A stretch of 64,000 nt of DNA, from contig NZ_CP097800.1 in assembly GCF_000612545.2 (NCBI RefSeq), positions 7,448,056 through 7,512,055 on the forward strand, given 5' to 3'. Both the position numbers and the translations under genes were made by a program. Source of the stretch: Streptomyces sp. PCS3-D2. Lineage in GTDB: Bacteria > Actinomycetota > Actinomycetes > Streptomycetales > Streptomycetaceae. Below are positions 17,056-27,411 of this stretch, piece by piece. Each line of letters opens with the position of its first letter. Positions within the stretch are counted from its first letter, which is position 1. The notes beneath the pieces were generated by a model. It was not told the DNA's origin, did not search any database, and saw nothing but the letters and a program-made list of their open reading frames with translations.

Positions 17056-20000
17056 TCATCGGATCTGTACGGCCGGAGCCATGTAGCCGTTCTTGGCGGG
17101 AATCCTGCCCTCCACGATGTCGGTGTGGGTAATCGGGCCGCCAGGATCGGTGGGCAGGCCGCCCGTCGCCCTTGCCCCGGAATCGCCTAGGACACCGGAC
17201 GGACCGTACGCCGTGATCGCATTGCCCGCCCCGGGCGGACCGCCTGTCGTCACCACGATGTCCTCGCCCTGCCGGAAGATCAGGTTCCCGCTGTTCGCCG
17301 TCGAGTGGTACACCGCGTCCGGGTTCTTCAGGATCTCAAGGACCCGCTCGTCGCTGAAGCCGTGCCCGGTGTCGCCGTGGTAGTTGCCGGCCTTCTTGAA
17401 CTTGCCGTCCTGTGCCCTTTCGATGACGTCGTTCATGGCCTTGTTGGCATCTTCCCTCGCCTTGGCGGCCTTCTCTTCCTTCGTGTATTTGGGCATCAGA
17501 CCCAGCGGGTCCCAGCCGTCCAGGGGGTTGGACACGTACGCGACGGGGTTCGGGGCGGGGGCCAGGCCGAGGGGGTCAGGAGAGACGTAGCGGCCGGTCT
17601 CCGGGTCGTAGTGGCGGAAATGGTTGTAGTGGAGGCCGGTCTCTGGGTCGTAGTACTGGCCGGGGAAGCGGAGCGGGGTATGGGCGCTGCTGTCGCGGGC
17701 CCAGGCGGTGGTTCCCCACAGAGTGGCCCGGGAGCGCCAAGCGATGTGGCCAGTCTCGTCGAGCAGTTCGGTGGGCGCGCCGATGAGGTCGGTGGCGATG
17801 GCGAAGAACCTGCGGTCGACCTCCTCCTGGCGCTCGTCGGCCGTCAGGATGCGCTCGGTCTGCGCCAAGGGCACGTCGCCGCGGTGGTCCCAGGTGAGGG
17901 CGACTGTGTGGGGCTGGTCCGGCCGGTGGCTGATTTGCTCGCACAGCGTCAGGCCGTCCCAGGTGAAGCGGACCTCCTCGGCCACGCTTTCTCCGTCCGC
18001 CGTCAGCCGCTGCTTGGCCACGCGGCGGCCGAGCGGGTCGAATCGATACCTCCAGCGGGTTCCGTCGGGGGTGGTCACAGAGGTGAGGCGGTTCTCCGTA
18101 TCCCATGTGTAGCGCCAGGTGTCCGGCTTCCGGGAGAGCCGGGTCTTCTGCCGCAGAGTGACCCTGCCGAGGGCGTCGTACTCGAACCGGACGCCGCCGG
18201 CCTGGGTGATGCGGGTACCGGTGTACGTGCGCGGTCCGGTGGCTTCGCCGCCGGGGTGGCTGGAGGGCCAAGACGCCGAGGTCTGGTTGCCAGCGGTGTC
18301 GTACGCGTACCGTTCCGTCCAGCCACGGGCGTGGACGGCCGTGACCCGGCCCGCCCGGTCGAGGTCGAAGGTCCTGGTGCCCGACAGTCCGTCCGCTGCG
18401 GACGTCAGACGGCCGTCGGCGCGGTAGGCGTAGGCTCGGCTATTGACGGAGTGCCCTGCGGCGGTGACGTGCTGCTCGCAGAGCCGTCCGGCCTCGTCCC
18501 AGGCCGAGGCCATCGTGATCGCGTCGCCGAAGGCGCGGCTCAGTTCGCGTCCGGCAGCGTCATGCGTGAAGTCGACGTGGTGGCCGCCGGTGGTGAGGCG
18601 ACGGGTCCGTCCGTCGGCGCCGTAGGAGTAGGAGGTGACGTGCCCCGTGGGGGTGGTGCGGCGCGTGCGGCGGCCGGCCGTGTCGTAGGCATAACTGATG
18701 GGACGACCGTTGACCATCTCGGTCTTGGTGCGTCCGCGCCGGTCATACTGGTAGCGCAGCTCCCCCTCGGGCCCGGATGCTTCCAGCAGGCGTCCGGCCC
18801 TGTCGTAGGTGTAGTGCGTCACCCGGCCGTCGACGTCCTTGGTGACCGCCTGGCCGAGCAGGTCGCGCTCGAACGCGATGGTCCCGCCAAGCGCGTCGAC
18901 ACGTGCGGCCAGGGCACCCGCGGCGTCCAGCCGGTACGTGAGCGTACGGCCGTCGAAGTCCGTCTCGGAGACGACGTTGCCGGCGGCGTCGTAGGAGTAC
19001 GTCCAGGTCAGCCCGTGCGGATTGGTGACGCGGGTGAGGCGCAGCGCGGAGTCGTGCTCGAACTCGTAGCGGGCGCCGTCGGGCTCGGTGCGGGAGACGG
19101 GCAGATCACAGTGGGTGTATTCGTAGCGCGTGACGCCGCCGGCGGCGTCGGCGCGGGAGAGCAGGTTGCCCTCGCCGTCGTACGTCCACGATTCGGCCCC
19201 GCCGTCGGGGCCGGTGCGCCGGGCGAGTCGCCCGTCGGCATCCCACTCCAGGAGGGTGACGCCGCCCACCGGATCGGTGATGCGGACCGGGCGGCCGAGG
19301 GCGTCGCGGTCCGTGCGGGTCACGGCGCCGGCCGGGTCGGTGACTTCGACGGGCAGTCCTGCGGCGTTGCACCGCACGTGGGTCGTGGCCCCATCGGGGT
19401 CCGTGAGCGAGGTGAGACGGGCGGCGTGGTCGTAGGTGTAGCGGGTGGTGGCACCGGCCTGGTCGGTGACCGCGGTGCGGTTGCCGCCCTCGTCGAACTC
19501 GTGGAACAGGCGTGAGCCGTCCGGCCCCACCACCTCCACGGGCAGTCCGAACCGGCCGCGTACGGTGTCCAGCTCACTGCCGTCGGGGCGGACGGCGCGG
19601 ACGACGCGGCCCTCCTTATCGTAGGAGAACGCAGTCGTGCGGCCGAGGGGGTCGGTGCGGGACAGCAGGTTGCCGCGCGCATCGTAGGTGAAGCGGGTGG
19701 TGTGGCCGAGAGGGTCGGTGAGAGCTAGCAGCTTGCAGCCGGGACCGAACAGGTGCCGGGTCGTGTGCCCCTCGGAGGTGGTGACCGTGGTGATGTGCCG
19801 GCCCGTCCGCGGATCCGGGTCGGTGTACGACAGGGTGATCTGGATATGGCCCGCCTCGCCGCCCTCCGCGACCACGCGGTCCAGGTCGTCGTAGACGTAG
19901 TCGTAGCGACTGCCGTTGGAGTCGGTCCAAGCGATCACCCGGCGGCGGTCGTCGTACGCGAAGGTGGTGGTGGCGCCGGACGGCTTGGTGACCGTGGTGA

Positions 20001-21799
20001 GGTCACCGCCCTCGTAGCCGTACGCTATCAGGAGCAGGTCCGCGCCGTCCTGGCCTGCTCCGGCCAGGGCCAGGGCGGTGACCAGGCCGTCGGAGACCGA
20101 CACGTTCATCCGGTGGCCCGCCGAGTGCACCAGGGCCAGCGGCACACCGTCCGCGTCGCGTTCGACGGTGATGGTGTGGCCGTTGCGCTCGCTGATGCCC
20201 GATAGCCAGGCTTCGCCGTCACCGCCCGGCTCGCTGCCGAACGGACCGGCGAAGTGGAAGACGAGACCGCTGTCGGGGGCGGTAACCGTGTAGTCGCCGC
20301 TGCCGTCGCGGGCGAGCAGGGCCCGGCTGTTGCCCTTCCGCGGTCGGGTGGGCACCTCGGGGACCGGGTGCGCGTAGGGGATCAGCAGCCCCTCGGCGGT
20401 GACGTGGACCACGCCGGCCGCGTCGATCTGCAGGCGCTCGTCGACGGTGGAGGCCCATGCGGGACCCAGAAAGCGACCGACGGCACAGCCGGACTCAGTG
20501 CGGCGGGTAAACAGCAGCGGCAGGATGCCCGGCAGCTCGACGTCCGTCTGGGGCAGGTACATCCTGCCCGTGGCGAGGTCCACCGGGTCGCCTGCGGCGC
20601 TGCGGTCGCCGTCCGGGGTGCTGTGGGTGCCGTCGGGCGCGTCATTGGCCAGCTTGCGCAACCGCGCGGCCTCGGCCGCTTCGTCGAGGTGTTTGGCGGT
20701 GGTGCCGAGTTTTTTTGAGGGAGCCGAGGCCTTTGGAGCCGATGAGTTCGGGGATGAGCTTGCCCACACCTTCGGAGGGATCTTTCATGAACTCGTCGAG
20801 CATCTGCTTGCCCGCGTCCCAGGGGTCGTTGGCCATGGTGACCAGCCCGGCGGCCGTCGAGTTCAGGTTCGTGAGGTACTCGGCGGGGTGGGCGAGGTTG
20901 TACGGGTCCGTCGGGTTGAGCGCGCGGGCGAAGTTGACGATCCCGGCGGTGCCCTTGACGACGCCGCCGGCCAGGTGGGTCTTGGCGAGTTCGAGGTAGT
21001 CCAGGCCGTCGCCGAGCTGTTGGGTGTACGAGGGCTTGGGCGGGGCGGCGTCCCGGGCGGTGCGGACGGCCGCGGCGGTGGTGTCGGCGACCTCGTTGCG
21101 CTGTTTGCGGGCGTTGTCGAGTTTGTCCTGCGCGGCGGTGGCCAGTGCTTTGCCCGGGTCGACGAAGTCCTTGGCGTCGACGGGCCGGGGCGGCAGGGGG
21201 TCTTCCTTCGCCTCGACCGCGTCCTTGTAGGCGGTGACCTTCTTGTTGTGGTCGGTGCGGGCGTCGGTGGAGACCTTCTGGGCGTGCTCGTACTCCTCCA
21301 GGGCTTCTTTGGCCTTGCCCTGGGCCCATTCGACGGTTTCGGCGAAACGATTCATGGCTTCGGCGGCCTTACCGAACGCTTCGGCGGCCTTGAACCAGCG
21401 CGGGGGTTCCTTGGCGACCGTCTCGCGGAAGGTGTCCGCTGTCTTGCCCCTCAGCCCTTCGGGCTGCGTCATGGCCTTCAGGCCGTTGCCGACCGACTCG
21501 AAGGCCACCTTGAAATCGTCCAGGTGCGAGACCTGGGCGCGGATCTTGGAGATGCTGCCGTAGATGAGTTTCCTGGGGTCGTCGGTCTGGCCGAGTTCGA
21601 GTTCGGAGACGTCGGCGCCGAGCTGGTTGGCGGCCGAGCGGGACGTGTCGCGGATCCAGTCCCCGGCCTCGTCGAGTCCGACCTCCTCCGCCAGGTCGGC
21701 CGTCTTGTCACCGGCCCACTCGATGGCGTCGCCGACCTGCTCGACCCCGTGCTCGACCTTGTCCTCGATCGAGTCCGGTACGAAGTCCCGCCAGCCCAT
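17056..21799 (-). CDS. YD-repeat (Rhs) polymorphic toxin, one frameshift in an A7 tract
   Basis: The product would be about 1,580 residues. It has a helical N-terminal region of about 360 residues (MGWRDFVPDSIEDKVEHGVE), then the DUF6531-like entry (GDPVDLATGRMYLPQTDVEL). About 20 YD repeats follow (YDARGNLLSRTDPLGRTTAF and similar), then the Rhs core closing motif (PLRFPGQYYDPETGLHYNHF, YVSPDPLGLAPAPNPVAYVS). The variable tip of about 130 residues after DPLGLMP contains GNYHGDTGHGFSDERVLEIL and ITAYGPSG, resembling small BECR-fold ribonuclease toxins; that is an inference. The frame breaks near 20711 where the minus strand has seven A instead of six (SLKK then LGTTAKHLDEAAEAARL). The start overlaps the upstream stop (TGATG). 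Confidence 0.85.
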
Positions 21800-22362
21800 C
21801 AGCTACCGCCCCCGTTGCCCTTCGTCTGCTCCAGCAGGTCCTTCAGCGACCCGATCCTGCCGGTGGAGGTCACCGTGTCCTTCGTGTCCGACCAGGTCTC
21901 CTTGATGCCCTGTGCGCCCTTCTCGAATGATTCGGCGCTGTAGTCCGGCTTGTAGACGTCCGCGCTGAAGATGTCGCCCCAGGACTTCTGCTCGATCTCG
22001 TCCTCACTGGCGTGCGGATTCCCGTACGCGGCGTTGGCGACGACCTTGAACGCGCCCTGGACGTACTGGTCCTCTTCCCAGACCGTGCCGGCGGCGATGC
22101 CGAGGTTCCCCGCCAGGGCGGAGGCGTTCTGGATCAGGGAGCGCACCCCCCACTCCCAGCACTCGCAGAAGTCCTCGAAGTCCTTCGACAAGGCGCCGTG
22201 ACCGATCTCCATCGCGGTCATCGACAGATTCTCGAAGCCGGCCCCCTGCGAGGCTCCGGCGGCATCGCCGGTCTCGCGCAGTTCCGCTATCGCCGCCCGC
22301 AGCCCCCTCTGCACCATGACGACGGCCTGCGGAGAGACCTCAAGGTGACCCTCACCGGCCAT
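21799..22362 (-). CDS. WXG-like helical partner of the Rhs toxin
   Basis: This 187-residue protein starts at MAGEGHLEVSPQAVVMVQRG, overlapping the stop of the gene above. It is mainly alpha-helical, with a Trp-rich central segment (EDFCECWEWGVRSLIQNASA) and VWEEDQYVQGAFKVVANAAY, as in WXG/ESX-type small partners and chaperone-like proteins. Its stop overlaps the start of the toxin gene. By analogy with actinobacterial type VII loci it may help secrete or fold the toxin; that role is inferred from structure and position only. Confidence 0.6.
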   Translation of the reverse strand: MAGEGHLEVSPQAVVMVQRGLRAAIAELRETGDAAGASQGAGFENLSMTAMEIGHGALSKDFEDFCECWEWGVRSLIQNASALAGNLGIAAGTVWEEDQYVQGAFKVVANAAYGNPHASEDEIEQKSWGDIFSADVYKPDYSAESFEKGAQGIKETWSDTKDTVTSTGRIGSLKDLLEQTKGNGGGS

Positions 22363-22787
22363 CAGGCCACCCCCGCCACAGACCCGGACTCGGTTTCGAC
22401 GTCCACGGCGTACGCGTCGGGGACGATCCCGGCGACGGGCGGAAACAGCATCGACCCATCCGGATCCGCAATGTTCACCGCGACCCCGGCAGGGCCGTCC
22501 ACCTCCGGAACGACCGCATCCACCAGACGCGCACCCAGAATTGCCAGAAACGGCCACTCCCGGCCCGCTTCCCCCCGGGCCACGGCGAACCGGGCCAGCG
22601 CTTTCTCATCCGTGAACGCATAGAACCAGCGAATCCCACCCGAGAGAGCCGAGATCAACCCGCCCGTGCTATCCACGGAACCATCGGCACGCGGCACCAG
22701 CAAGACAGCCCGCCGGAACTCGCCTACCAGACGCCCCGGATCCCCGGTACCCGCCCGCAAGGCGGCTATCTCTGCGCTCAGTTCCAT
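22362..22787 (-). CDS. SseB-like N-terminal domain protein
   Basis: This 141-residue protein contains the SseB-type pattern FRRAVLLVPRADGSVDST, then IRWFYAFTDEKALARFAVAR. SseB-like proteins recur in actinobacterial WXG/toxin loci, and the gene opens this operon. Its start has a strong ribosome site (AAAGGAG, eight bases upstream). It overlaps the next gene through TGATG. The IS256 element sits about 29 bp upstream and may have displaced its native promoter. Confidence 0.65.
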   Translation of the reverse strand: MELSAEIAALRAGTGDPGRLVGEFRRAVLLVPRADGSVDSTGGLISALSGGIRWFYAFTDEKALARFAVARGEAGREWPFLAILGARLVDAVVPEVDGPAGVAVNIADPDGSMLFPPVAGIVPDAYAVDVETESGSVAGVA

Positions 22788-22816
22788 GCTCTGCGTCTCC
22801 TTTCACGGTATTTGCC

Positions 22817-24196
22817 GGGTCTGTCAATCGAACGGTGTAACGACGGTGGTTGGGGTTACTGACGGGCTGCGGAGAGTCGGCCGTCGAAGGTGATGTCGAA
22901 GGCGTTCAGTGCGGTCTTCCAGCGCATGGTCCAGCGGGCCTGGCCCCTGCCCGTGGGGTCCAGGGACATGATCGCCATGTAGACGCACTTCAGGGCGGCG
23001 GTCTCGTTCGGGAAGTGCCCTCGGGCCTTGACCGCCCGCCGGATCCGCGCGTTCACGGACTCGATCGCGTTCGTGGTGCAGACGATGCGGCGGATCTCGG
23101 TGTCGAAGCGGAGGAACGGGGTGAACTCCTCCCACGCGTTCTCCCAGAGCCGCACGATCGCCGGGTACTTCTTGCCCCAGGTGTCGACGAACTCGGCGAA
23201 CCGCTCCAGTGCGGCTTCCTCGGTCGGGGCGGTGTAGACGGGCTTGAGGAGCTTGGCGATCTTGTCCCAGTCCTGGCGGGCGGCATAGCGGAAGGAGTTC
23301 CGCAGCAGGTGGACCACGCAGGTCTGCACCGTGGTGCGGGGCCAGACGGTCTCGACCGCGTCGGACAGGCCCTTGAGTCCGTCGCAGACGAGCATGAGGA
23401 CGTCGTTCACGCCGCGGTTCTTGATCTCGGTGAGGATGTGCATCCAGTGCTTGGCGCCCTCGCCGCCGTCGCCCGCCCACAGCCCGAGAATGTCCCGCCG
23501 GCCCTCGGTGGTGACGGCCAGGGCCACATATATGGGCCGGTTGGCGACGGCGCCATCACGGATCTTCACGTGGATCGCGTCTATGAAGACCACCGGATAG
23601 ACCGCGTCGAGCGGCCGGTTCTGCCATTCGGCCATGCCGTCCATGACCTTGTCGGTGATCGTGGAGATCGTCTGGCGGGAGACCTCGGCGCCATAGACCT
23701 CGGCCAGGTGGGCCTGGACCTCGCCCGTGGTCAGGCCCTTCGCGGACAAGGAGATGACCATCTCGTCCACACCGGTCAGGCGCTTCTGACGCTTCTTGAC
23801 GATCTTCGGCTCGAAGGAGCCGTCACGGTCGCGGGGCACGGATATCTCCACCGGCCCGACGTCGGTCAGGACGGTCTTGGCGCGGGTGCCGTTGCGGCTG
23901 TTGCCGCCGTTCTTTCCGGCCGGGTCGTGCTTGTCATAGCCGAGGTGGTCGGTGATCTCGCCCTCCAGGGCGGACTCCAGCAGCCGCTTCGTCAGCTGCT
24001 GGAGCAGCCCGCCCTCGCCGGTCAGCTGCAGACCCTCGGCCTGAGCCCGGGAGACCAACTCATCGATCAGACGGTCATCCACCGCCTTCGACGGCTGCGG
24101 CTCCAACGGCTCGACGGTCTCGGCCTCGGTCACGTTCTCACTGGTCATCGATGCATCTTCCTTGATCGGGAGTTACACCGAACGATTTACAGTCCC
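22817..24196. mobile_element. complete IS256-family element, 8-bp target duplication
   Basis: TATTTGCC lies directly outside both ends (22809-22816 and 24197-24204), an exact 8-bp duplication as expected for IS256. The ends form an imperfect inverted repeat (GGGTCTGTCAATCG against GGGACTGTAAATCG) that continues to CGGTGTAAC on both sides. The transposase inside is intact. The insertion lies just upstream of the toxin operon, with the transposase reading towards it. Confidence 0.9.
22856..24148 (-). CDS. IS256-family transposase
   Basis: This 430-residue mutator-type transposase is full length and in frame. The catalytic triad is visible: Asp in VVFIDAIHVKIRDG, Asp in VLMLVCDGLKGLSD and Glu in TTNAIESVNARIRRA. 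The N-terminal helix-turn-helix region reads TTGEVQAHLAEVYGAEVSRQ. Transcription runs out of the element towards the SseB/Rhs operon, so read-through could affect it. The related fragments at 10.9 kb and 28.8-29.2 kb are not copies of this one. Confidence 0.92.
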   Translation of the reverse strand: MTSENVTEAETVEPLEPQPSKAVDDRLIDELVSRAQAEGLQLTGEGGLLQQLTKRLLESALEGEITDHLGYDKHDPAGKNGGNSRNGTRAKTVLTDVGPVEISVPRDRDGSFEPKIVKKRQKRLTGVDEMVISLSAKGLTTGEVQAHLAEVYGAEVSRQTISTITDKVMDGMAEWQNRPLDAVYPVVFIDAIHVKIRDGAVANRPIYVALAVTTEGRRDILGLWAGDGGEGAKHWMHILTEIKNRGVNDVLMLVCDGLKGLSDAVETVWPRTTVQTCVVHLLRNSFRYAARQDWDKIAKLLKPVYTAPTEEAALERFAEFVDTWGKKYPAIVRLWENAWEEFTPFLRFDTEIRRIVCTTNAIESVNARIRRAVKARGHFPNETAALKCVYMAIMSLDPTGRGQARWTMRWKTALNAFDITFDGRLSAARQ

Positions 24197-24369
24197 TATT
24201 TGCCACCCCACGGGGAACATTACCTTGGCAGCCACATCACCTGATGAGGGGTCATGGCTGCCTGCTGGGCATTGGCTGGCGCAGTGCCTGGACCGGTGCT
24301 CCGGCGGCAGGGCCTGTAAAAGGAACGGCTCTGTCTCGTCATCGGTGGTAGCGAGGGGTGACGGCCAGT

Positions 24370-24660
24370 GCAGGAGAATGCGGCGCTGAAGGAGGTCGAA
24401 GCCCGCGTGGCCGTGCATCTGCCTCATGATCCGTTTGGTGCGGGTGTTCACGCCTTCGGTCCGGCCGTTGTGGTGCGGGAGGGTGAGGCCGGCGTCGACG
24501 GCTGCGCGGTCGAGTTCGAGGCCGTTGGTGAAGGCGCGGAGGTAGGGCAGCTAGGCCGTGCGGACACTCGCGATCCACGCGGTGAGTCTCTTGTCGTTGT
24601 CTGCGGCGGGCGTGAGGAAATTTGCGTACTCGCGGACAAATGAGGCTAGTGCTGTGACCG
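24370..24660 (-). pseudogene. ISL3-family transposase C-terminal remnant
   Basis: The readable C-terminus has LRAFTNGLELDRAAVDAGLT, HHNGRTEGVNTRTKRIMRQM and FDLLQRRILLH. This is the end of an ISL3 transposase with the catalytic Glu (NGRTEGVNTRTK). Upstream an in-frame stop (TAG) and loss of homology mark the truncation. The element end lies around 24.3 kb, next to the IS256 flank. Confidence 0.65.
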
Positions 24661-24747
24661 CATAGGTTCGCCGGGTTGCGGTTGGCGCTCGTGTTGGCTG
24701 GGCCGGTTGGATGTCGGGAGACGTTGGCCGCAGTGTCGGGAGGCGTG

Positions 24748-25611
24748 GTGGCAGAGCCGGTCAAGGTCTGCAGACTGACCGATCAGGAGGGCCAGCAGTT
24801 ACAGCGGATCGTGCGACGGGGCGGTACGGGCTCGGTGCGCTACCGACGGGCGATGATGTTGCTGGCCTCGGCTGGCGGCAACCGGGTGCCGGTCATCGCC
24901 CAGCTCGTGGCCGTTGAGGAGGACGCCGTGCGGGACGTCATCCACCGCTTCAACGAGATCGGCTTGGCCTGCCTGGGCCCTCGATGGGCGGGAGGCCTCC
25001 CCGCCAACTCAGTCCTGACGACGAGGACTTCGTCGTCCAGAGGGCGACCACCCGCCGGCGAAGCTCGGGCAGCCCTTCACCCGCTGGTCGATCCGCAAAC
25101 TTGCCGCCTACCTGCGCAAGGTCCACGGCCGGTGATCCGCATCGGCCGCCAGGCCCTGCGCTGCCTCCTTGCCCGACGCGGCGTCACCTTCCAGCGCACC
25201 AAGACGTGGAAGGAATCCACCGACCCCGAGTGTGAGGCCAAGTTCGAGCGGATCGAGCAGGTACTCGAACGCTTCCCCGACCGGACGTTCGCGTTCGACG
25301 AGTTCGGCCCGCTCGGCATACGCCCCACCGGCGGCAGCTGCCGGGCCCAACAGAGCCGCCCCGACCGCCTGGCGGCCATCTACAAGCGCACGCACGGCGT
25401 CACTTACTTCCACGGCTGCTACTCGGTCGGCGACGACACCCTGTGGGCTGTCAACCGCCGACGCACGGGCACCACGAACGGCCTGGTCGCGCTCCGGTCG
25501 ATCCGCGCGGCCCGTCCCGACGGCGCTCCGATCTACGTGATCATGGACAACCTCTCCGCCCACAAGGTCGCCGTGATCCGCCAGTGGGCCAGGCGCAACA
25601 ACGTCGAGCCG
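24748..25611 (+). pseudogene. IS630-family transposase, frameshifted and 3'-truncated
   Basis: A GTG start gives the IS630 head (RYRRAMMLLASAGGNRVPVI, VRDVIHRFNEIGLACLGPRW). Between about 25000 and 25130 the frame slips and returns. The core then reads VTFQRTKTWKESTDPECEAK, FAFDEFGPLGIRPTGG with the first catalytic Asp and YVIMDNLSAHK with the second. Homology stops at ARRNNVE, before the catalytic Glu. It abuts a fragment of a different transposase on the opposite strand. Confidence 0.75.
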
Positions 25612-26136
25612 GGTGTAGGCGGCGAGGATCAGCCAGGTCCAGCGGTCGGCCGCCTCGGGGGTGCGTATCTTCGGAGAGGTCCGGCCGAGGGTCTGCTTGA
25701 ACAGGCGGAAGGTGTGCTCGATGTCGAAACGCCGCAGGTATGCCTGCCAGAGCCGGTCGACGTCAGCTGCGTCTGCGTCGGTACCGGACCACCACAGCCA
25801 GACCGGCTTCGGTGTGGCTCCGCTGGGCAGGTGGTCGATGTCCAGACGGATCAGCGTCCCCTCGACGATCGGGAGGGTGCCGTCTGCTCCGGCCCAGGAA
25901 GATCGGTGGGTCAGCTTGGGGTGGAGTCGGTCCCAGCATCGGGCGTTGGCGGTGCCGTATAGGCGCGTGTCGGTGACGGACTCGGCGTCCGGGGTGCCCC
26001 AGGTGTCGGGCTGCCCGAAGACGAACTCGCTGCCGTGCCGGGGAGGGCGCCCCATGATGTGGGGCTGTCGTGGTGGGGCGGCTCTGCGCAGAACACGGTC
26101 CGAGCGCATCCGTGCCAGGACCTGGGGGGGGTGCCT
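25612..26136 (-). pseudogene. DDE transposase (NF041680 type), C-terminal fragment
   Basis: The piece reads MRSDRVLRRAAPPRQPHIMG, FGQPDTWGTPDAESVTDTRL, KPVWLWWSGTDADAADVDRL and YLRRFDIEHTFRLFKQTLGR. It is the C-terminal half of the family whose N-terminal half lies at 662-1675, including the catalytic Glu region. The two copies differ too much to be one gene split in two. It ends against the IS630 pseudogene at AAYTRLD. Confidence 0.7.
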
Positions 26137-26193
26137 CTATGTCTTTCGTCAAGGCACCTGTGTCGGGTTTCGGGTGGTTCGGGCTCGCTGAGG

Positions 26194-27411
26194 CTAAGCG
26201 GCGAGCTCGACGTCCGTCGGTGTCCGGGATTCGTAGAAGGTGCCGTCGCGGAGCATGGCGAACAGGACGCTGATGCGTTGGCGGGCGAGGCGGAGGAGGG
26301 CCTGGGTGTGGGTTTTGCCGCGTGCTCGTTGCTTGTCGTAGTAGGCGCGGGAGGCCGGGTCGGCGTTCATGCAGGCGAAGGCGGAGAGAAACATCGCCCG
26401 TTTGAGCTGCCGGTTTCCGCCTCGGGGTGCGTGTTCGCCATGGATCGAGGTCCCGGACTGCTTCGTGGTGGGGGCGAGGCCGGCGTAGGAGGCGAGGTGG
26501 GCGGCGGTGGGGAAGCTGGTGCCGTCGCCGACGGTGACCAGCAGGACGGCGGCGGTCCTGACGCCGACGCCGGGCATCGACGTCAGGACCGGGGAAAGAG
26601 GGTGAGCCTCCAGCAGGGCGTTGATCTGGGCTTCCATCGCCCGGCGCTGGGTGTGGACAGCGGCCAGCGAGGCGGCCAGGGAGGGGATGACGATGTCGAG
26701 GGTGCCGGTCCCGGGAACGACGACGGTCTGCTCGTCGAGCGCGTTGAAGACGTCGTCGATCAGCCTGGTGGCCATGCGCGGGGCCTTCGGGCGGATCAGC
26801 TCGACGAGTCTGCGGCGTCCGGCCTTGCGCAGGGCGGCTGGGGATCCGTAGCGCTCCAGCAGCCAGGTCACGGCCTGGTGGTCCAGGCGCGGGCCCAGGA
26901 CGCGTTCCAGGCTGGGGTGGAACTGGGTGAGCAGGCCCCGTATCCGGTTGGAGGTGCGGGTGGCCTCGGCGGCCAGGTCCTGGTCGAAGCCGACGAGCAC
27001 GGTCAGCTCGGCGGTGATCTGGTCGGTCAGCTCCAGCGAGCGCAGGGTGTGCGGCATCGTCCGGGCGGCGTCCGCGATGACGGCGGCGTCCTTGGCGTCG
27101 GTCTTGGCCTCGCCCGGGTAGAGGTCGGCGATCCGGCGCATCGCCAGTCCGGGCAGGTAGGCGACCTGGCAGCCCGCGTCGCGGGCGACGGTCAGTGGCA
27201 GGGCGCCGATGGAGGCGGGCTGGTCCACGATCACCAGCACGGTGCCGAACTTCGCGGTCAGCTTGTCGAAGACGGCCCGCAGCTTGGGCTCGCTGTTGGG
27301 CAGCTGCTTGTCGAAGACCTTCTTCCCGCCCGGGGTGAGCCCATGACCGTGATGGCTGCTCTTGCCGACGTCCAGGCCCAGGAACACGCCCACGTCTTCG
27401 ATCTCGAACAT
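26194..27411 (-). CDS. IS110-family transposase (DEDD recombinase)
   Basis: The start at MFEIEDVGVFLGLDVGKSSH gives 405 residues. The N-terminal RuvC-like DEDD domain shows Asp in GLDVGK, LVIVDQPASIGALPL and KTDAKDAAVIADAART. The C-terminal Tnp_20 domain shows MPGVGVRTAAVLLVTVGDGT and the serine-containing stretch GGNRQLKRAMFLSAFACM. IS110 enzymes are guided by a structured non-coding RNA from the element end and make no target duplication. The frame is intact, so the enzyme could be active. Confidence 0.88.
   Translation of the reverse strand: MFEIEDVGVFLGLDVGKSSHHGHGLTPGGKKVFDKQLPNSEPKLRAVFDKLTAKFGTVLVIVDQPASIGALPLTVARDAGCQVAYLPGLAMRRIADLYPGEAKTDAKDAAVIADAARTMPHTLRSLELTDQITAELTVLVGFDQDLAAEATRTSNRIRGLLTQFHPSLERVLGPRLDHQAVTWLLERYGSPAALRKAGRRRLVELIRPKAPRMATRLIDDVFNALDEQTVVVPGTGTLDIVIPSLAASLAAVHTQRRAMEAQINALLEAHPLSPVLTSMPGVGVRTAAVLLVTVGDGTSFPTAAHLASYAGLAPTTKQSGTSIHGEHAPRGGNRQLKRAMFLSAFACMNADPASRAYYDKQRARGKTHTQALLRLARQRISVLFAMLRDGTFYESRTPTDVELAA

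Noticed and set aside
20700-20720. Programmed minus-one frameshift at the A-run, as in A AAA AAC heptamers
   Set aside because: The downstream half is reached by a plus-one shift (or loss of one A), not minus one, so the classical heptamer mechanism does not apply.
24197-24370. Promoter or gene between IS256 and the ISL3 remnant
   Set aside because: The segment only contains the IS256 flank and the presumed ISL3 end. No start codon with a ribosome site is seen.
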